Of a stretch of 64,000 bases of DNA, positions 40,081 to 52,409 are shown in pieces (position 1 is the first letter of the stretch; each line of letters begins with the position of its first letter). A program made the translations under genes and the position numbers. The stretch covers positions 128,806,499 to 128,870,498 of the forward strand of contig CM050446.2 in the NCBI GenBank assembly GCA_027563935.2. Reading direction: 5' to 3'. The stretch is from Costus lasius. Lineage: Eukaryota > Streptophyta > Magnoliopsida > Zingiberales > Costaceae. The notes under the pieces were generated by a model. It did no database searches, was not told the origin of the DNA, and worked only from the letters and a program-made list of their open reading frames with translations.

Positions 40081-40357
40081 CTTAGAAATAAGGTAGAACT
40101 TTTAATAAATAATGTAGAACTTCTTAGAAATAAGGTAGAACTTTTAATAAATAAGGTTGAACTTCTTTGAAATAAGGTATAACTTTTAATAAATAAGGTA
40201 GAACTTCTTAGAAATAAGGTAGAACTTTTAATAAATAAGGTAGAACTTCTTTAAAATAAGGTATAACTTTTAATAAATAAGGTAGAACTTCTTTGAAATA
40301 AGCTATAACTTCTTTGAAATAAGGTATAACTTCTTTGAAATAAGGTATAACTTTTAA

Positions 40358-40580
40358 CATGATGCAGTCAGGCATCATGCGTTCCTACTGCAGAAAATAA
40401 ATAATAAAAATGACAGTCCTAATTACTGGGGGGTTTTGAACATGATGCAGTTAGGCATCATGCGTTCCTACTGCAGAAAATAAATAATAAAAATGACGGT
40501 CCTAATTACTGGGGGGGGGGGGGGTTTCAACATGATGCAGTTAGGCATCATGTGTTCCTACTGCAGAAAATAAAATACTC
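40358..40580 (+). repeat. 82-90-bp tandem repeat, three copies, with poly-G tract
   Basis: catgatgcagttaggcatca starts units at 40358, 40441 and 40531. The unit end carries a G run, 14 G at 40511-40524, which explains the length differences between units. Confidence 0.9.
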
Positions 40581-40599
40581 CCCTTTTCTTTTACCTTTC

Positions 40600-43290
40600 T
40601 CTTCTTCAATCGGGCAGTGTTGTAGCAACGTCGTAGCAGACTATCGATTCTCTCCTTTTTGCAAGCCTCACGGCACTCTATTCTTGTAATACTCTAGAAA
40701 AACAAAACACAAATGTCTTTATTCCATTTACATGTTTTTGACAAAAACAATATATGGGCTCGTGTCATGCAAACTTGTAGTGTTATTACTCTACTAGTAC
40801 TTGTGCATTTGTGGGTCTTGAATAAAGGATGAAAACCCAAAGGAAATGAGTAAGCTTATGGAATAAATAAGATGAAAATGAGAAAGAAAAAAACAAGAAA
40901 ATAATAGGTAAAGTTCACCTAAAGTGTTGACCATGCCTATACCACCTCATGCCATTTGATTCACCATAAGCCTACACCTCATGCTCCTTAAACCTACACC
41001 TCATGCTATAGGATTTCCTAGATATAAATGTAGAAAAAAAACTTGATTCTTCGTGCATGACCTGAAGGAAGGAATAGCTAAGGAAAGGGAGGAAGAAAAA
41101 AGGGAGAAAGCTCAAGTGGAGAGTGATTTGGGGTTTCTTAGGCAAGTACTTATACTTTCTTTATACTATGTTGCTTATTGCTTCAAATTTATGCGAAATT
41201 ATCTTTTATGTCATTTGTGATTTCAATTTGGTTCTGATTTCCAAGATTTCAGCAAATTCGGCCCTTGGAAGACTGACCAATGCTATGTTAAGTGACTATG
41301 AACTCTTGTGAGAAGTAAACTTGACCTTTCTTTAGTCAAATTATCATAACTTTTGACTCCCTGACCCAAATCGTATGAAATTAGATTCATGGTAAATAAG
41401 ACTCAAACATCTTTCTTTTGAGTCAGATATTGAGTACTTTAGAAGAGGATATCAGCTTTGTTACTTCAGTTCCATCCGACCCAGTAAATCTGTTTTTTAC
41501 TTTTGGACCTTTATATAGTGAGTGAGATATATGTCCAGATTTTGTGATAGAACGATACCAAATTCTTCTTTGTATATCAAGTAGACTGATTATTCTACAC
41601 GTAGAGCCTTTATTTGCATGATTTGGATCTGAAATGAAATTATACTTGATTTTTGAACTTAACCCTATAAATCTAGAAATCTCATTGTCCTGATTCTGAC
41701 CTTTTGCTACTTCAAAGCTCATAACTTCATGTATTGAGCTCCATTTCAAGTCAAATTTGTTTTCCTGAAAACTAGACTCGAAAACCTTTGTTTTGACATA
41801 AATATCATACCAAATGGTATCTTATGAAGAATGTAATGTTCGTGGAAAACAAGCTCCAACTTTCTGATTTTGGGTTACATGACCATTCCTATGTGTATCT
41901 TCCATATATGGTCTTCTATGTGGAGCTTATTGATACTTATGTCTCTTTCATTTGGAAATGCGTATATCTCATGTATGAACTTTAAGGTTCACATCTTTGA
42001 GGGATTGATACATATATCAATAAACCCATTTTGGTATGTTTCCATTTGTTAATGTATGAATGCTAGTGGGAATAACCTTATGAGCCCAGAAATGGGAAGA
42101 GATTGATAGTTGTGGAACAAAGTACTACATGGAACAAAGTGTCACATGAGCAATAATGGGGGCCACCTCTTGAATCTATGGGAGCCACCTCTTGAATCCC
42201 ACTATATCTGATTATGAGCCCGAAAGGGAAAAGACTATGAGCCCAGAAATGGGAAGAGATTGATAGTTGTGGAACAAAGTGCCACATTAGCAATAATGGG
42301 GGCCACCACTTGAATCCATGGGAGCCACCTCTTGAATCCCACTATCTTTGATATGGGGAGCCATGATAGCTCCAGCCGGCATATGTTTGAGTTTCACCCT
42401 GAGAAGGTGAAATATGCTTCCAGACGTGAAATATTTATGTTATTTGTGATTTTCCACTATGCTCACTATACTATGCTATGTATGATATGTATCTTTGGGT
42501 TGATTTATCTTTATGATCTTTTTGCTTACTATGTAACTCTTTGTTACTTTGGATTGATTCTATCTGTTGTTATGCTTACCATGTAAGTATATGCCTCTTT
42601 GGATTGCTATCTTGTGATATGCTTACCATGGTATTATGCTTATCATGTCACTATTGCTGTTTACCATGTCACTATTGTTTATTATGTCACTATTATGTTT
42701 CCATTTGATATCCTTATGGAACCATGTAGAGATCTAATATGAATACTTCTCCTTTTTGGCATCTTAATTTCTTGCTGAGCATTCTTGCTCAATCCTTGCA
42801 TTCTAACCTCTTTACAAGTTAGCTTTGGGCTACAAGTTTATGTGGACGGTTTGACGAAGATAATGAGTTGTGGTTTTATGTTTTGAGCATGTAAACATTA
42901 ATGACTAATGTATGAAGTTGTTAGTATGTTTGTATGATAAGTGTGAGAAGATCCATGACTTGTGTGTGAGATAATATGGTTGTGAAATAATGAGCATGTA
43001 AAGTTCAATGACTCATGTATGATATTCATTTTGATGTTTGTACTATAAGTGTGAGTTATATTGAATAAATACTATGATTTTGAAATAGGATGTATGGTTT
43101 TTATGAAAGGATCTCATTAATAGAATGAGAAATTTTGAATGGCTATTTGAATTGTTGTTACCTCCTAGATGATGGAAAGTAAATATTATAAGTTATATTG
43201 ATCAGGTTATAGTGTTTTGATTCTGGATACATATTGCTAAATTTTTTTTATATTATGAAATTACCATCCTCTAGGAGTGTGACAATTTTT
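40600..43290 (+). repeat. Old LTR-like repeat, ends in gtgtgaca
   Basis: Contains sequence related to 57120-58500 (the ggaacaaagtgccac and gccacctcttgaatcc part). Its end (43040-43287) resembles 45930-46195. The terminal gtgtgaca near 43287 and a late ttagctttgggct motif are typical of decayed gypsy LTRs. A direct duplication of 157-bp period lies at 42081-42340. No coding domain is seen. Confidence 0.5.
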
Positions 43291-44490
43291 CTCTTTTTTT
43301 TAGTCGCAGTAGCCTTTCTTATAGGCCTCCAGCCATCTTCCCAAAAATTTGTTTCCTTCTTGGTTTTAAACGCATGGCGCTTCTTTCATTTGAAATTCTT
43401 TTGGTTGATCGTCTCCTTCATTTCCTTGTCGGATTGTCTTAAATGTTTTGCTGTATTTTCCTTTCTTCTTGATTTTTAATTAATAGTTCTCAATCCTTTG
43501 CCTTATCCGCCAGCTACGGTTTCCTTTTTGCTGAGGCTTCTCTTTCTTCTTTTTGCGTTTCTTTTCTTTTATTCTTTCCTTTCGAAGCACTGGCGCATTG
43601 GGTTCCCTTTCCTGCCTTTATTTCTTGCATTCACTTTCATTAATTCTGACTATTACGTATGTGTGGTTAAAGATTTCCTAGCTAGCTCTTTTTATTTCCT
43701 GCTGTAGAAGTTGCCAGCTCTTCATTTTCCAAATCCTGCTGCTTTCGATCCTTGTTTGATAGCAGAATGAATGAACTAGAGGAGTATACGAATCTTGTAT
43801 TTTCTCAAGGGATGGGCAAATTAGGAAGAACAACGAGGTGATACAATAGGCGGCCCCTTTTTTTTAAGTATCATTAGAAATTATAATCGCCAATTGAATT
43901 TTTAACCAATAGGGGATACACCATGGGATTCTGGACATCATTCCTTTTGCAAGTATCTCTTCAAAATGCACATTTATGAGCACGAGGTTTTTTTTATTTC
44001 ATTTTTTTTAACCTCTGATGTGTGATTTGTTTGTAGTCAGAAATTGATTTTGACCAAAAATCAATTTTGACTTTTCCTGTTCTATTTAATGATTCGACAA
44101 TCATGTGCTCATTTGTGTTTCTGCATTGGACGCTTGCATAAATGAACATGTATTCATAAAAAATTTCAATTGTATGCCAACTTAAGTCCCTTACTAAAAT
44201 TTCCTCAAGTCGTCTTGACATAACCAACAATACAGTAAAGATTTCCTGTAACAAAGTACTCGAAAAAGGAATCAACTTCTTCACGTTCCTGAAACAATGT
44301 AATCCTTGATGTTTAGCTGTTTACTTTACTGATGATATACACAACTGCTCTAGTAATTTGCATCTAAACTTTTGATTCCAATCATCAAGACATTGCTAGG
44401 ATTTAAATTTGCGGCGGCAAGTGAACAATTCTTGTACGTAATAAACCTGCACAGGTTCTGCATTTAAGTATGAAATTTAATGGTTCAACA
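43291..44490 (+). repeat. T-rich dispersed repeat family, copy 2
   Basis: Pyrimidine-rich stretch like 37300-38120 and 60180-60925, ending with ttgattttgacc and then aatttaatggttcaac at 44476-44491, which also occurs at 60913-60925. Confidence 0.5.
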
Positions 44491-46195
44491 TACACCAAGT
44501 ATAAATACTACAAACCCTATGTAGTTCAAGTAAGCCATTTGTTATTAAAATCTATCACATAATTTCCACATACAAAATTTCCACATTTGTTATTAAATCC
44601 TTTGGGACCTTTTTTTCTCATTTTTGTTATAGGTATACTAAAGACAAAAATAAAAATGAGTCCTAGAGGTTGATCCATCTAAAACATAATTGGCTAAGCC
44701 AAATTTGGGCATTCATCCACTAATAGCAATAATTGATCTACATGCATACTCTTATTGATAATTAGAAGACTTTTTGAGTCTCAATAATTAATTTAATTTT
44801 AATTGGCCTTTATCTATGAGTTTAGTGAATGCTAAATGAGGAGAGAAGGAGAAACACAATTTGTCATTCTTCTTCTTATGCATCCTTGATACAAAAAGTA
44901 TAAGGTGAAACAAAATTGTAGGTCTAGAATATCAAGATAAGAAAGAACATCGAGTGTTATCATTGTGGAATGTTAGATCACATCACTAAATGCAATAGAA
45001 ATTTAAAGAAAGAGTAAAGACAAGTGTAGAAAGGAGATTGCTAGAACGAAGATGACACATGTAAAATTAATAGAGTTTTGAAGGGTTTGTTCTCTTCTAT
45101 AACAGAGACAATGTCAATCTTTCTAGTGATACTCCTTGTCATATGATTGATAGTGGCTCATCTAGAGAGTGAGAGACAAAGAGAGTGCTTTTCTTTACTT
45201 ACATTACTCATGGCATTGTGCAAATGAGAAGTGATGTAGTGGCATAAGTTATTATAATTGGATATATTTATATTGAGACCAATCAAAGCTACTAAGTTAC
45301 CATTGAAGATCGTGTAACATATTCATGATATCATGTTGAATAGATAGGTGCTGGTAATATAGCTCTAGAATCCTGTATGTCATATATGTGAGAGGTCATG
45401 ATGAACTCCACTAGATCTCATCTTAACGAGGATGAATGGGGAAGATTCATTTTATGTATTATTTTCCACTATACAAATTTGATGTTATGTTTAAATTTGT
45501 GGACTCTGTTTTATGGTTCTAATACTCCATCTTTAAAGCATCATGACATTGCTTAATCTTATTTATGGATCCATTCATGAAATTTAATACTTTTTAAGAG
45601 ATATTATGATTTATGAAAAGTTGATGAAATCACCATTGAATTGATATTACTTATTTCATGATTTGTTATCACTTATTCATAGTTACTTGTTGGGCATATT
45701 TGCTTATTCATTTTCTTCTAAATCAATTGCAGGTTAGCTTTGGGCTTCATGTCTTGTGGGTGATAAAAATAAAATCAATCAATGTCTTGAAGTTTGTACG
45801 TTGAACTTTTATAATGTTGTGTTTGATATGTGCTGGTACTTAGAAGAAAATGCATGTATATTGTAGCGATGTTGTATAATGTTGTTACTTGCTCATACAG
45901 TAGAATTAAACAATAATTTGGCTTGTCCTTAATGATGTAAGAGATATTGTTGGTTTAAATATAATATATGAGTTTTATATTATGACAGGAATCTTATTGT
46001 TTGGATGAAAACTAGAATCAATATATGGATTGTTTTACCTCTTAGGTGATGATAGTTATTATTGATTAAATTAGTCATGTTGAGCATATTCTTGTGTAAT
46101 ATGTTTGATCTTTGGTACATATGACAAAATTTTCATCTTCTATGGAGATATTGATTTTATTTCACGATATATCATAATCTAGGGGTGTAATAAAA
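44491..46195 (+). repeat. Duplicated block D, copy 1, with copia-like remnants
   Basis: Similar throughout to 61225-62845. Near 44955 the text encodes CYHCGMLDHITKCN, a decayed Gag zinc knuckle. Near 45146 it encodes IDSGSS, as in a copia protease, followed by frame-broken sequence. The last 300 bp resemble an LTR end. Confidence 0.7.
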
Positions 46196-47261
46196 ATGCC
46201 TTAAATTTTCATAATATTACTATAAGTGTCTCATTCTAAATTTATGACTAGGTATAAATACTTTCATGTTGGAGTGCCCTTTTTTGCTTAATGAATACAT
46301 GTAAAATCATTGACAAAATGTACCATTTGAATTTCTTATTTATAGCCCAACTTGATCCAACTAATTTTGAGTTATAAATGGATTGAGTTAATTATGACCT
46401 CAATATGATTTTGCCAAATTCAAATCTAACTAACTTTATATCAAATTAGTTTTTTTCAACTCTAATTATAGGATTGGGGTTGTTCATAATAAGCCTTCCA
46501 GTAGTGCTTTGCAACTTAAGCTTAAAAATGAATATTATAAAGTATTTATATGATTTTAAATTCTTAAGAATTTATTTTCCTCATTTCTAAAGATATTACC
46601 TAGATAACCTATATACTAATAATATATAGTAAATATAATTTTAAAATATATTATATTATTTTAGTCTATATTATATTTATTTTATATATTTATATATCTA
46701 TTATATAATAAATAAGTTATTTGGGTTGAGTTGAGTTGACTAGTATGTGAACAGGTGCATGTCAAAAGTAAATAAGAATAACTTTATAATAAATTTATAA
46801 CAAATAATAACATAATAATTTATCTTAAATCACATGTAAAATAAAATAAACATACTATTTAATGATCTTAATCGCGTTAGCCTCGTAATTGCTTTGTAGT
46901 ATACATATAAAACAAAAATAGAATGACAAAGTAGAACATTTACGCAAAAAGTAAGACTATATCCATTATTTTTGGAACTCAAACAACACTAGAATTATTA
47001 ATCATTTCAAAATTTTATGATTGCGTGAAAATATTTCATAAATTTAAATAACTTTTTCATAAAATAATTAGCGCTCAAGTTTTAGGTATAAATTACATAT
47101 TCATTTATGATGCTGTTGATTAAAGCAATACATTAATAAAGAAAAAGTATACATTCATTTTTTTTTTAATTTATGTCATCAAGTTAGCACAATTAGTAAA
47201 TGAAAGGTGAAATAAAATTAAGCAGTGAGCCGTTACACTTTTTTTTAATTTAGTAAATAAT
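46196..47261. other. AT-rich sequence without recognised feature
   Basis: Very AT-rich with many stops in all frames. Nothing recognised. Confidence 0.5.
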
Positions 47262-47458
47262 TGCATTGAGTAGTTTTTTTTTCCAAAAAACAAAACATCA
47301 TATATTAACAACGATCAGAGTACAAAATTCTGTCCAAGTCAGGAGGCTAATCCTTATGCTAGACATGAGGCATTGGGTTCTATTTTCCAAAATATGCAAG
47401 CCAATTGGCTGTTTTATTATAGGTCCTATTAGCATGAGAAAAATTAATATTGGATCAC

Positions 47459-49060
47459 TAATAGGTGTCAGTATTATAGGATTTAGAGTCTTGTTTCTAC
47501 CATCATTTTAGGCTTATGTTCTATTTTATGTCGAATTTTGATATCTTTTCTTATAAAGTATAGAATCTTCACTCTTTTTCATTTTATCTGTGAAATGCAG
47601 GTCGTTTCACTAAATTTTCATGAAGATTTTCAAGATTTGGAGTTACGGGAAGATTTATTATAGTTTGGCGAGTTCACAGGTCAAATTTCAGTAATTTTGG
47701 AGTTTTCTATGGAGAACACAGCCTGCCCGTGCCTGTGATCATGGCCATGTTCATCGCGGCATCAGAATTTGCATGTAACGAGGAGAACACGGCCTGGCCA
47801 TGATGGCCATCACAGCCATGTTAAACAGAAAATCCAGGTTTGGCCGATCTCGTCACCGCCGTGTGCACGCCCATGTTCACGCATTCCGAAAATTTTCGAG
47901 CCAAGCACAGCATGCCCGTGTCCAGACGCACTGTCGTGCTTACTTACCTGCAATTCATTGAGCCTGACACGGCTTGGCCGTGTTCATCAGCACGCTCGTG
48001 ATCGCGTCCGCATATCGCGACCGTTACTCTTTTCTTCACCAAATTGGACGCTCCAAATACCAGAAAATTGGGGAAAACTCTCAATTAGTCTTCCTAACTG
48101 CCCAAAGCTTCGATGGGGGTATAATATCAAAATTTTTCGGGCGGTTACGGGGGGTCGATTTCGTGAAGAACGCGGCTAGGGCAAAGACAGATAATTTTTC
48201 GACTTCGAGGGTTCGATTCGACATATTTCCTTGGGGCTTTCGAGAGGAAACCAAAGATCCATCGTCTCTTAACCTCGATTTGTAATTTCCCTAACTTTCA
48301 AACTTATTTTCTAGGGTTTTCATGTGATTTATGATGTATTTTGTTGAGTAAAACCCTTGTTCGGGACTTGGGCATAGCCCGTTGGAAAATTCTTCTTATG
48401 TAAAACACGATTTATGAATCTCAGTGGAATTATTCAGTAAATTGCTTATTATGATTGGGTGTGCTTATTGTGTATTAGTGTTTTGGCCAAGCATTGGTAC
48501 GTATTAAGTGTTACGAAAACTACCGAGAGGTGAATCGTAACACTCGATTGTCCAATCTTAGCTTGTGACTTTGAATTACGAGAGTCGTTCAAAGTCACTC
48601 GAGGACTCACAATCATCATAGAGTTCATTGGGACTTTCTTAAGTTAATTTTGCTACGAGAGTAGAAAATTAGCTTAAGTAGACACCGGATTATACTTCGA
48701 GAGAAGGTAATCTGTACCGAAGGATTGATCGCCTTAATCAATTTACCGTCAGATTACGCTTTAAGAGAAGGTAATCTGTTTTCTATATCTTAAATTTTGA
48801 TTCATTGTTTTACATTATTATTCAAACGATGAGGTGAAACCTATGGTCCCGAACCTTTGAAAAATTTGAATTTCTTCCAACTAGTTGCCGATTTCTTGAG
48901 TCGATATTTAAGGTCTAACTTAGATAGTTCATTTGTTTTCTTAATTGAATTTTAAATCATCTAGCTTTCAATGACACCAAAAGTCTGTAATTGATACCTA
49001 CTCCCTGTGGGAACGATCATATTTACTACTTCGATAGACCGTACGCTTGCGGGGCTATCA
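47459..49060. mobile_element. Solo LTR (gypsy type, 1602 bp) inside the LINE
   Basis: Starts TAATAGG (a mutated TGATAG) and ends CTATCA, giving inverted ends. It is flanked on both sides by atcac (47454-47458 and 49061-49065). It contains repeated phrases such as gaacacggcctggccatg, and ends with tccctgtgggaacgatca and gcggggctatca, seen in plant Tat/Athila-like LTRs. No internal region is present, so it is a solo LTR left by recombination. Open frames inside (for example 47769-48179) are not genes. Confidence 0.88.
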
Positions 49061-49082
49061 ATCACATAGCTAAACACTTAAT

Positions 49083-50650
49083 CACTTGAATAATTAAGAA
49101 AGATTTAGCAGGAGGGTCTTTGCCTTCAATCTTGATCCAGTCCACAGCAGTTTTAGAATCAAACTCTAAGATCCACTTTGCAGTGAAGACTGTGTCCCAA
49201 TCTACGAGTATAAAGTAGTGCTTCTTTGATAGCTAATAGCTCAGCTTGAAGTGAAGAAGCACAGGTGGTACTAGCCACAACAACAATGTGAGTATTTCCT
49301 TGATAATCTTTGATGATGTAGCCCAATCCTGCCATGCTGTTTTTATTGTTCCAAGAACCATCAGAGTTAATCTTGCATTCACCTTTTCCAGGTTTTCTCC
49401 ATTTCTGGGTTTGGGAATGTTATTTTGGCATGAATCCCCTCAGCATGAGCGTGGATGCAATTATAGAGTTCTCGAATTCACTTGCAAACCAACTTGACTA
49501 GGATGACAAGGCAAGCCCTAAATAGCTTGTTGTTTCTAGTTTTTCAAATAACCTAAAAGAGACACAAAATTAACAAAGTCAAGTATGTAGAACAATTTCT
49601 TGCAAAAATCTAGTTTCCTAAATGCCAACTGTCTATAGAATCAAAATTCAAATTAAAATAATGTTGCAAGTAGTAACGTGAAGCAATCATGAAGTCATAT
49701 TTAAAGAAGATATGTGATATCTAAAGATTAAAAGCATTTAGTCTGTCAGCAGTTGGGAGTCTCTCGTGTAGCAGCTTTCAACTAAAGATTTTAATCTTTG
49801 GGGTAATATGTATACGTCAGAGGGACTGCCAACCCTTCTAAGGCTCATGAGAGGGCAGTCTAGAAACAATTAACCATTTATAAATATATTTAGTTAAAGG
49901 AAGTCTATTCGAGCCCTCTTTCCACACCCATTGATCCTCATTGGGGTAGGAAGGTATATGAATTTTCATAATTTCCTTAGCAAGGTACTCCGCCAGTTTT
50001 GTGACCTCACGACATTTCCATTGTTGTCTCTGCATAAGGGAAGAAACCCATTGCATGTCATAATATTCAATACTTATAAAAGTAGTCCAGTAATGTATAG
50101 GGGATTCAAAATACCGCGGTGAAGGAACAATTTCGTAGTTTCTCCATTGCCAATGACTCTAGAGATGCTAGTTTTCAAAGTGGATAGGTTAAAGAGAAGG
50201 TTACGCTAAGGCACACCAGCTGAATTGCAGGATTTTTGGGTGCCCAAGGGTCATAAATACCAAACTTGGCAAGATTAACCCAAGGAGGTTTTTTTTTTTA
50301 TTAAGAGATCAAGGATACACCTGCAATTCAAGGCCGGCCTCATGAGGCTGAGATCTTTGATATAGAGACCACCATAGGATTTAGGAAGAGTTACAATGTC
50401 CAATTTATTTGGTGAATATCATGTTTAAGATGTGGGCCAACCCATAAAAAGCTTGTAATGGGAGAGTTTAATTTGTCAAGCTGAGCTTTGGAAAGTTTTA
50501 AAACAATTAAAGAGTGAAGAGGGATGGAAGTAAGGATAGAGTTGATTAGAGTAACTTTGCCAGCTTGAGAAAGTAATTTAGCTTGTCAATTATGGATCAC
50601 ATCAAAAATAATACTAAGAGAATGTCTAAGGCTATTTCTGAAATCCTTGC
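49083..50650 (-). pseudogene. LINE ORF2 C-terminal part: post-RT region, zinc-binding region, RNase H
   Basis: Reading from high to low coordinates. The post-RT segment QAKLLSQAGKVTLINSILTS and SFLWVGPHLKHDIHQINW is near 50600-50410. The RT-associated zinc-binding region (EDQWVWKEGSNRLPLTKY) is near 49960-49850, then PKIKIFSWKLLHERLPTADR near 49800-49740. A plant-type RNase H (CKINSDGSWNNKNSMAGLGY, LQAELLAIKEALLYT) is near 49400-49200. Stops and frameshifts separate the parts. Endonuclease and RT are lost by 5' truncation. Confidence 0.87.
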
Positions 50651-50678
50651 AAGGATTAATAAAATGCATTGAGTAGTT

Positions 50679-51207
50679 CATAGTTCATATAAAGGCATGC
50701 AATTAAAAGTATGAATTGATGGATAGTAAATGCATATATTAACCTGCATTTTAGGTATATAATGAATTGAACACTATAACTATTAAAACAATATGTAATA
50801 ATTCATTTAATAAGCAAATTAATCAATTAATTTATTGAGCTAAATTAGAATTTGATTTAACTAAAACATTTAAGCCGAAGATACTAGAGTATTACTTTCT
50901 TATATATTATATTATTTTTTCTTCGGACTAACATCAAACTTAGTTTGCTAATTTTTTTTAAAGAAAATAATAAGCGCCAAATGATAAACACATATAGCAC
51001 AATTCAATTAGTACAATATTAGTGGTTTCTATTTTTTGAATTTATTTTACTCTTAGTATACAAATATACATTAATTAAAATATATTTTAAATGTTTGGTA
51101 AGCTCTTTCAATGCTATGTTTCCATCTTATAATCTAATCATATGGAACCCTCGTATATACTAGAAACTCAATCTTGGCAATGTTGAGTAGCCATTTACAT
51201 AAGGATG
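50679..51207. other. AT-rich sequence without recognised feature
   Basis: Pre-insertion continuation of the DNA left of 47262. No gene seen. Confidence 0.5.
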
Positions 51208-52080
51208 CTCATGATGATGTATTAGATGGCAAAGATAAGAATGAGAGGGGTAGAGAGAAGAGGGAGAAGAAATTTTGATTTGGCTCTAATACCAAATGGT
51301 AAGACAGGAAGAGAAGAAAAGAAATAAATATAAGGAAATAGAGAATAACTCAATTGTTCAATACAACAATAACAACAAAATATGACTATCGAATATTGAA
51401 CTATAACTATTGAAGACTATATGACACAAATACTGAAACTTAATTTGAATTAACTCAATTCTAACAAAAAAGATCCGCTTTCATTAGGTTTTATTGTTGG
51501 GTTTAGGAAAACCTGATCCTCGGAACAGGTCTGAGTATTCTAAAACAGGACTGAAAATATGAAATAACTTATATAGACTTTTATAATTTTATTTTAAAAA
51601 ACTATAAGTAGTGCTTATTTAGCGCCAATTGCTTATAGCGACATCGCATGGCCAGTGACCTTGCTACTTTCATCGGTTACTCACTCTCGTAAGCAACCCA
51701 CTCTGAGTAAAGTACCACTACCAATTTCTCTTGCTGCTGTTAGTTTGCTCTCACTGCTCATAGCTGCAACTTACTATTGCTAGTCGTCAATTCATCGCTC
51801 ATCTGATTGGCTTGCTGCTGCACTCGCCTGCCAACTAGGCACACTACTCAGTTTCGCCACTTGCCAGGTGACTCATGGATGGAGACAATGATATTTGTTT
51901 TCAAAAATTTTAAGTTAATGTATTGGTGGGTCGGGGATCCCTACAAGTACCCGATTTACTAATGGGTCCGGTTGTGAGAATAAGTTTTCCAAACATATCA
52001 GGTTTTGGGTTCTGGTTTGATTTTAGAATGGGTTCCAGTGTGGGTAGGTAAAGTTTGACCCTCCCCGTATGTAGTTATAC
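51208..52080. repeat. Dispersed repeat, copy 2 (partner at 13826-14190)
   Basis: The first 160 bp and last 90 bp match the other copy. About 640 bp in the middle is extra here. Non-coding. Confidence 0.72.
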
Positions 52081-52409
52081 CTAGTCATTAATAACAATGT
52101 AATAGTGTCAAATCTCTCCTATGGTAGCAATTAATGCCGAATTAAATGCTGCAAAATGCAACAAGCGAAAAGTCATAATCGAGGTCAAAGAAGTACAGTA
52201 GCCATTAATGACCGTTTCCTACGAGAGCAAAATAAGATGAAGACATGGAAAGAAGAAAACACTAACTCTCCAAACAATAAACAAGTGGCCAGAAAGGACA
52301 ATAAGGAAAAAGAGAAAAATGAAAAACTGGCCCATGATTGAGTTAGATTGATAGAGACCTCCAATTAACTTGATCTCAGCTTCAAAGTCCTGCTTGCACT
52401 TCAAAGTCC

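Larger units (their letters stand above)
38127..40357. repeat. Foldback of 21-bp monomers bracketed by inverted 130-bp satellite copies
   Basis: A forward arm of 21-bp units (aataaggtagaacttcttaga and variants) runs 38187-38712. The orientation flips at about 38714 (gtagaactttaaaggttcta). Inverted units (ttattaaaagttctacctta) run 38720-39625, broken by a 140-bp foreign segment at 38826-38965. The outer edges match as inverted copies of the satellite (38127-38186 against 39628-39690), and three inverted satellite units follow to 40080. A third block of forward 21-bp units lies at 40080-40357. A transcript through it could fold into a long hairpin. Confidence 0.92.
47276..50664 (-). mobile_element. 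5'-truncated LINE (L1-type) on the minus strand
   Basis: Flanked by a 14-bp target duplication, tgcattgagtagtt, at 47262-47275 and 50665-50678. The 3' end is at left, with a short poly-A (poly-T on plus at 47276-47282), as expected for target-primed insertion. Coding remnants of ORF2 start after the reverse transcriptase. A solo LTR interrupts it. Without the LTR the LINE is about 1.78 kb. Confidence 0.93.

Noticed and set aside
47769..48285. Open frames of 136 and 103 codons
   Set aside because: They lie wholly inside a solo LTR and have no domain.
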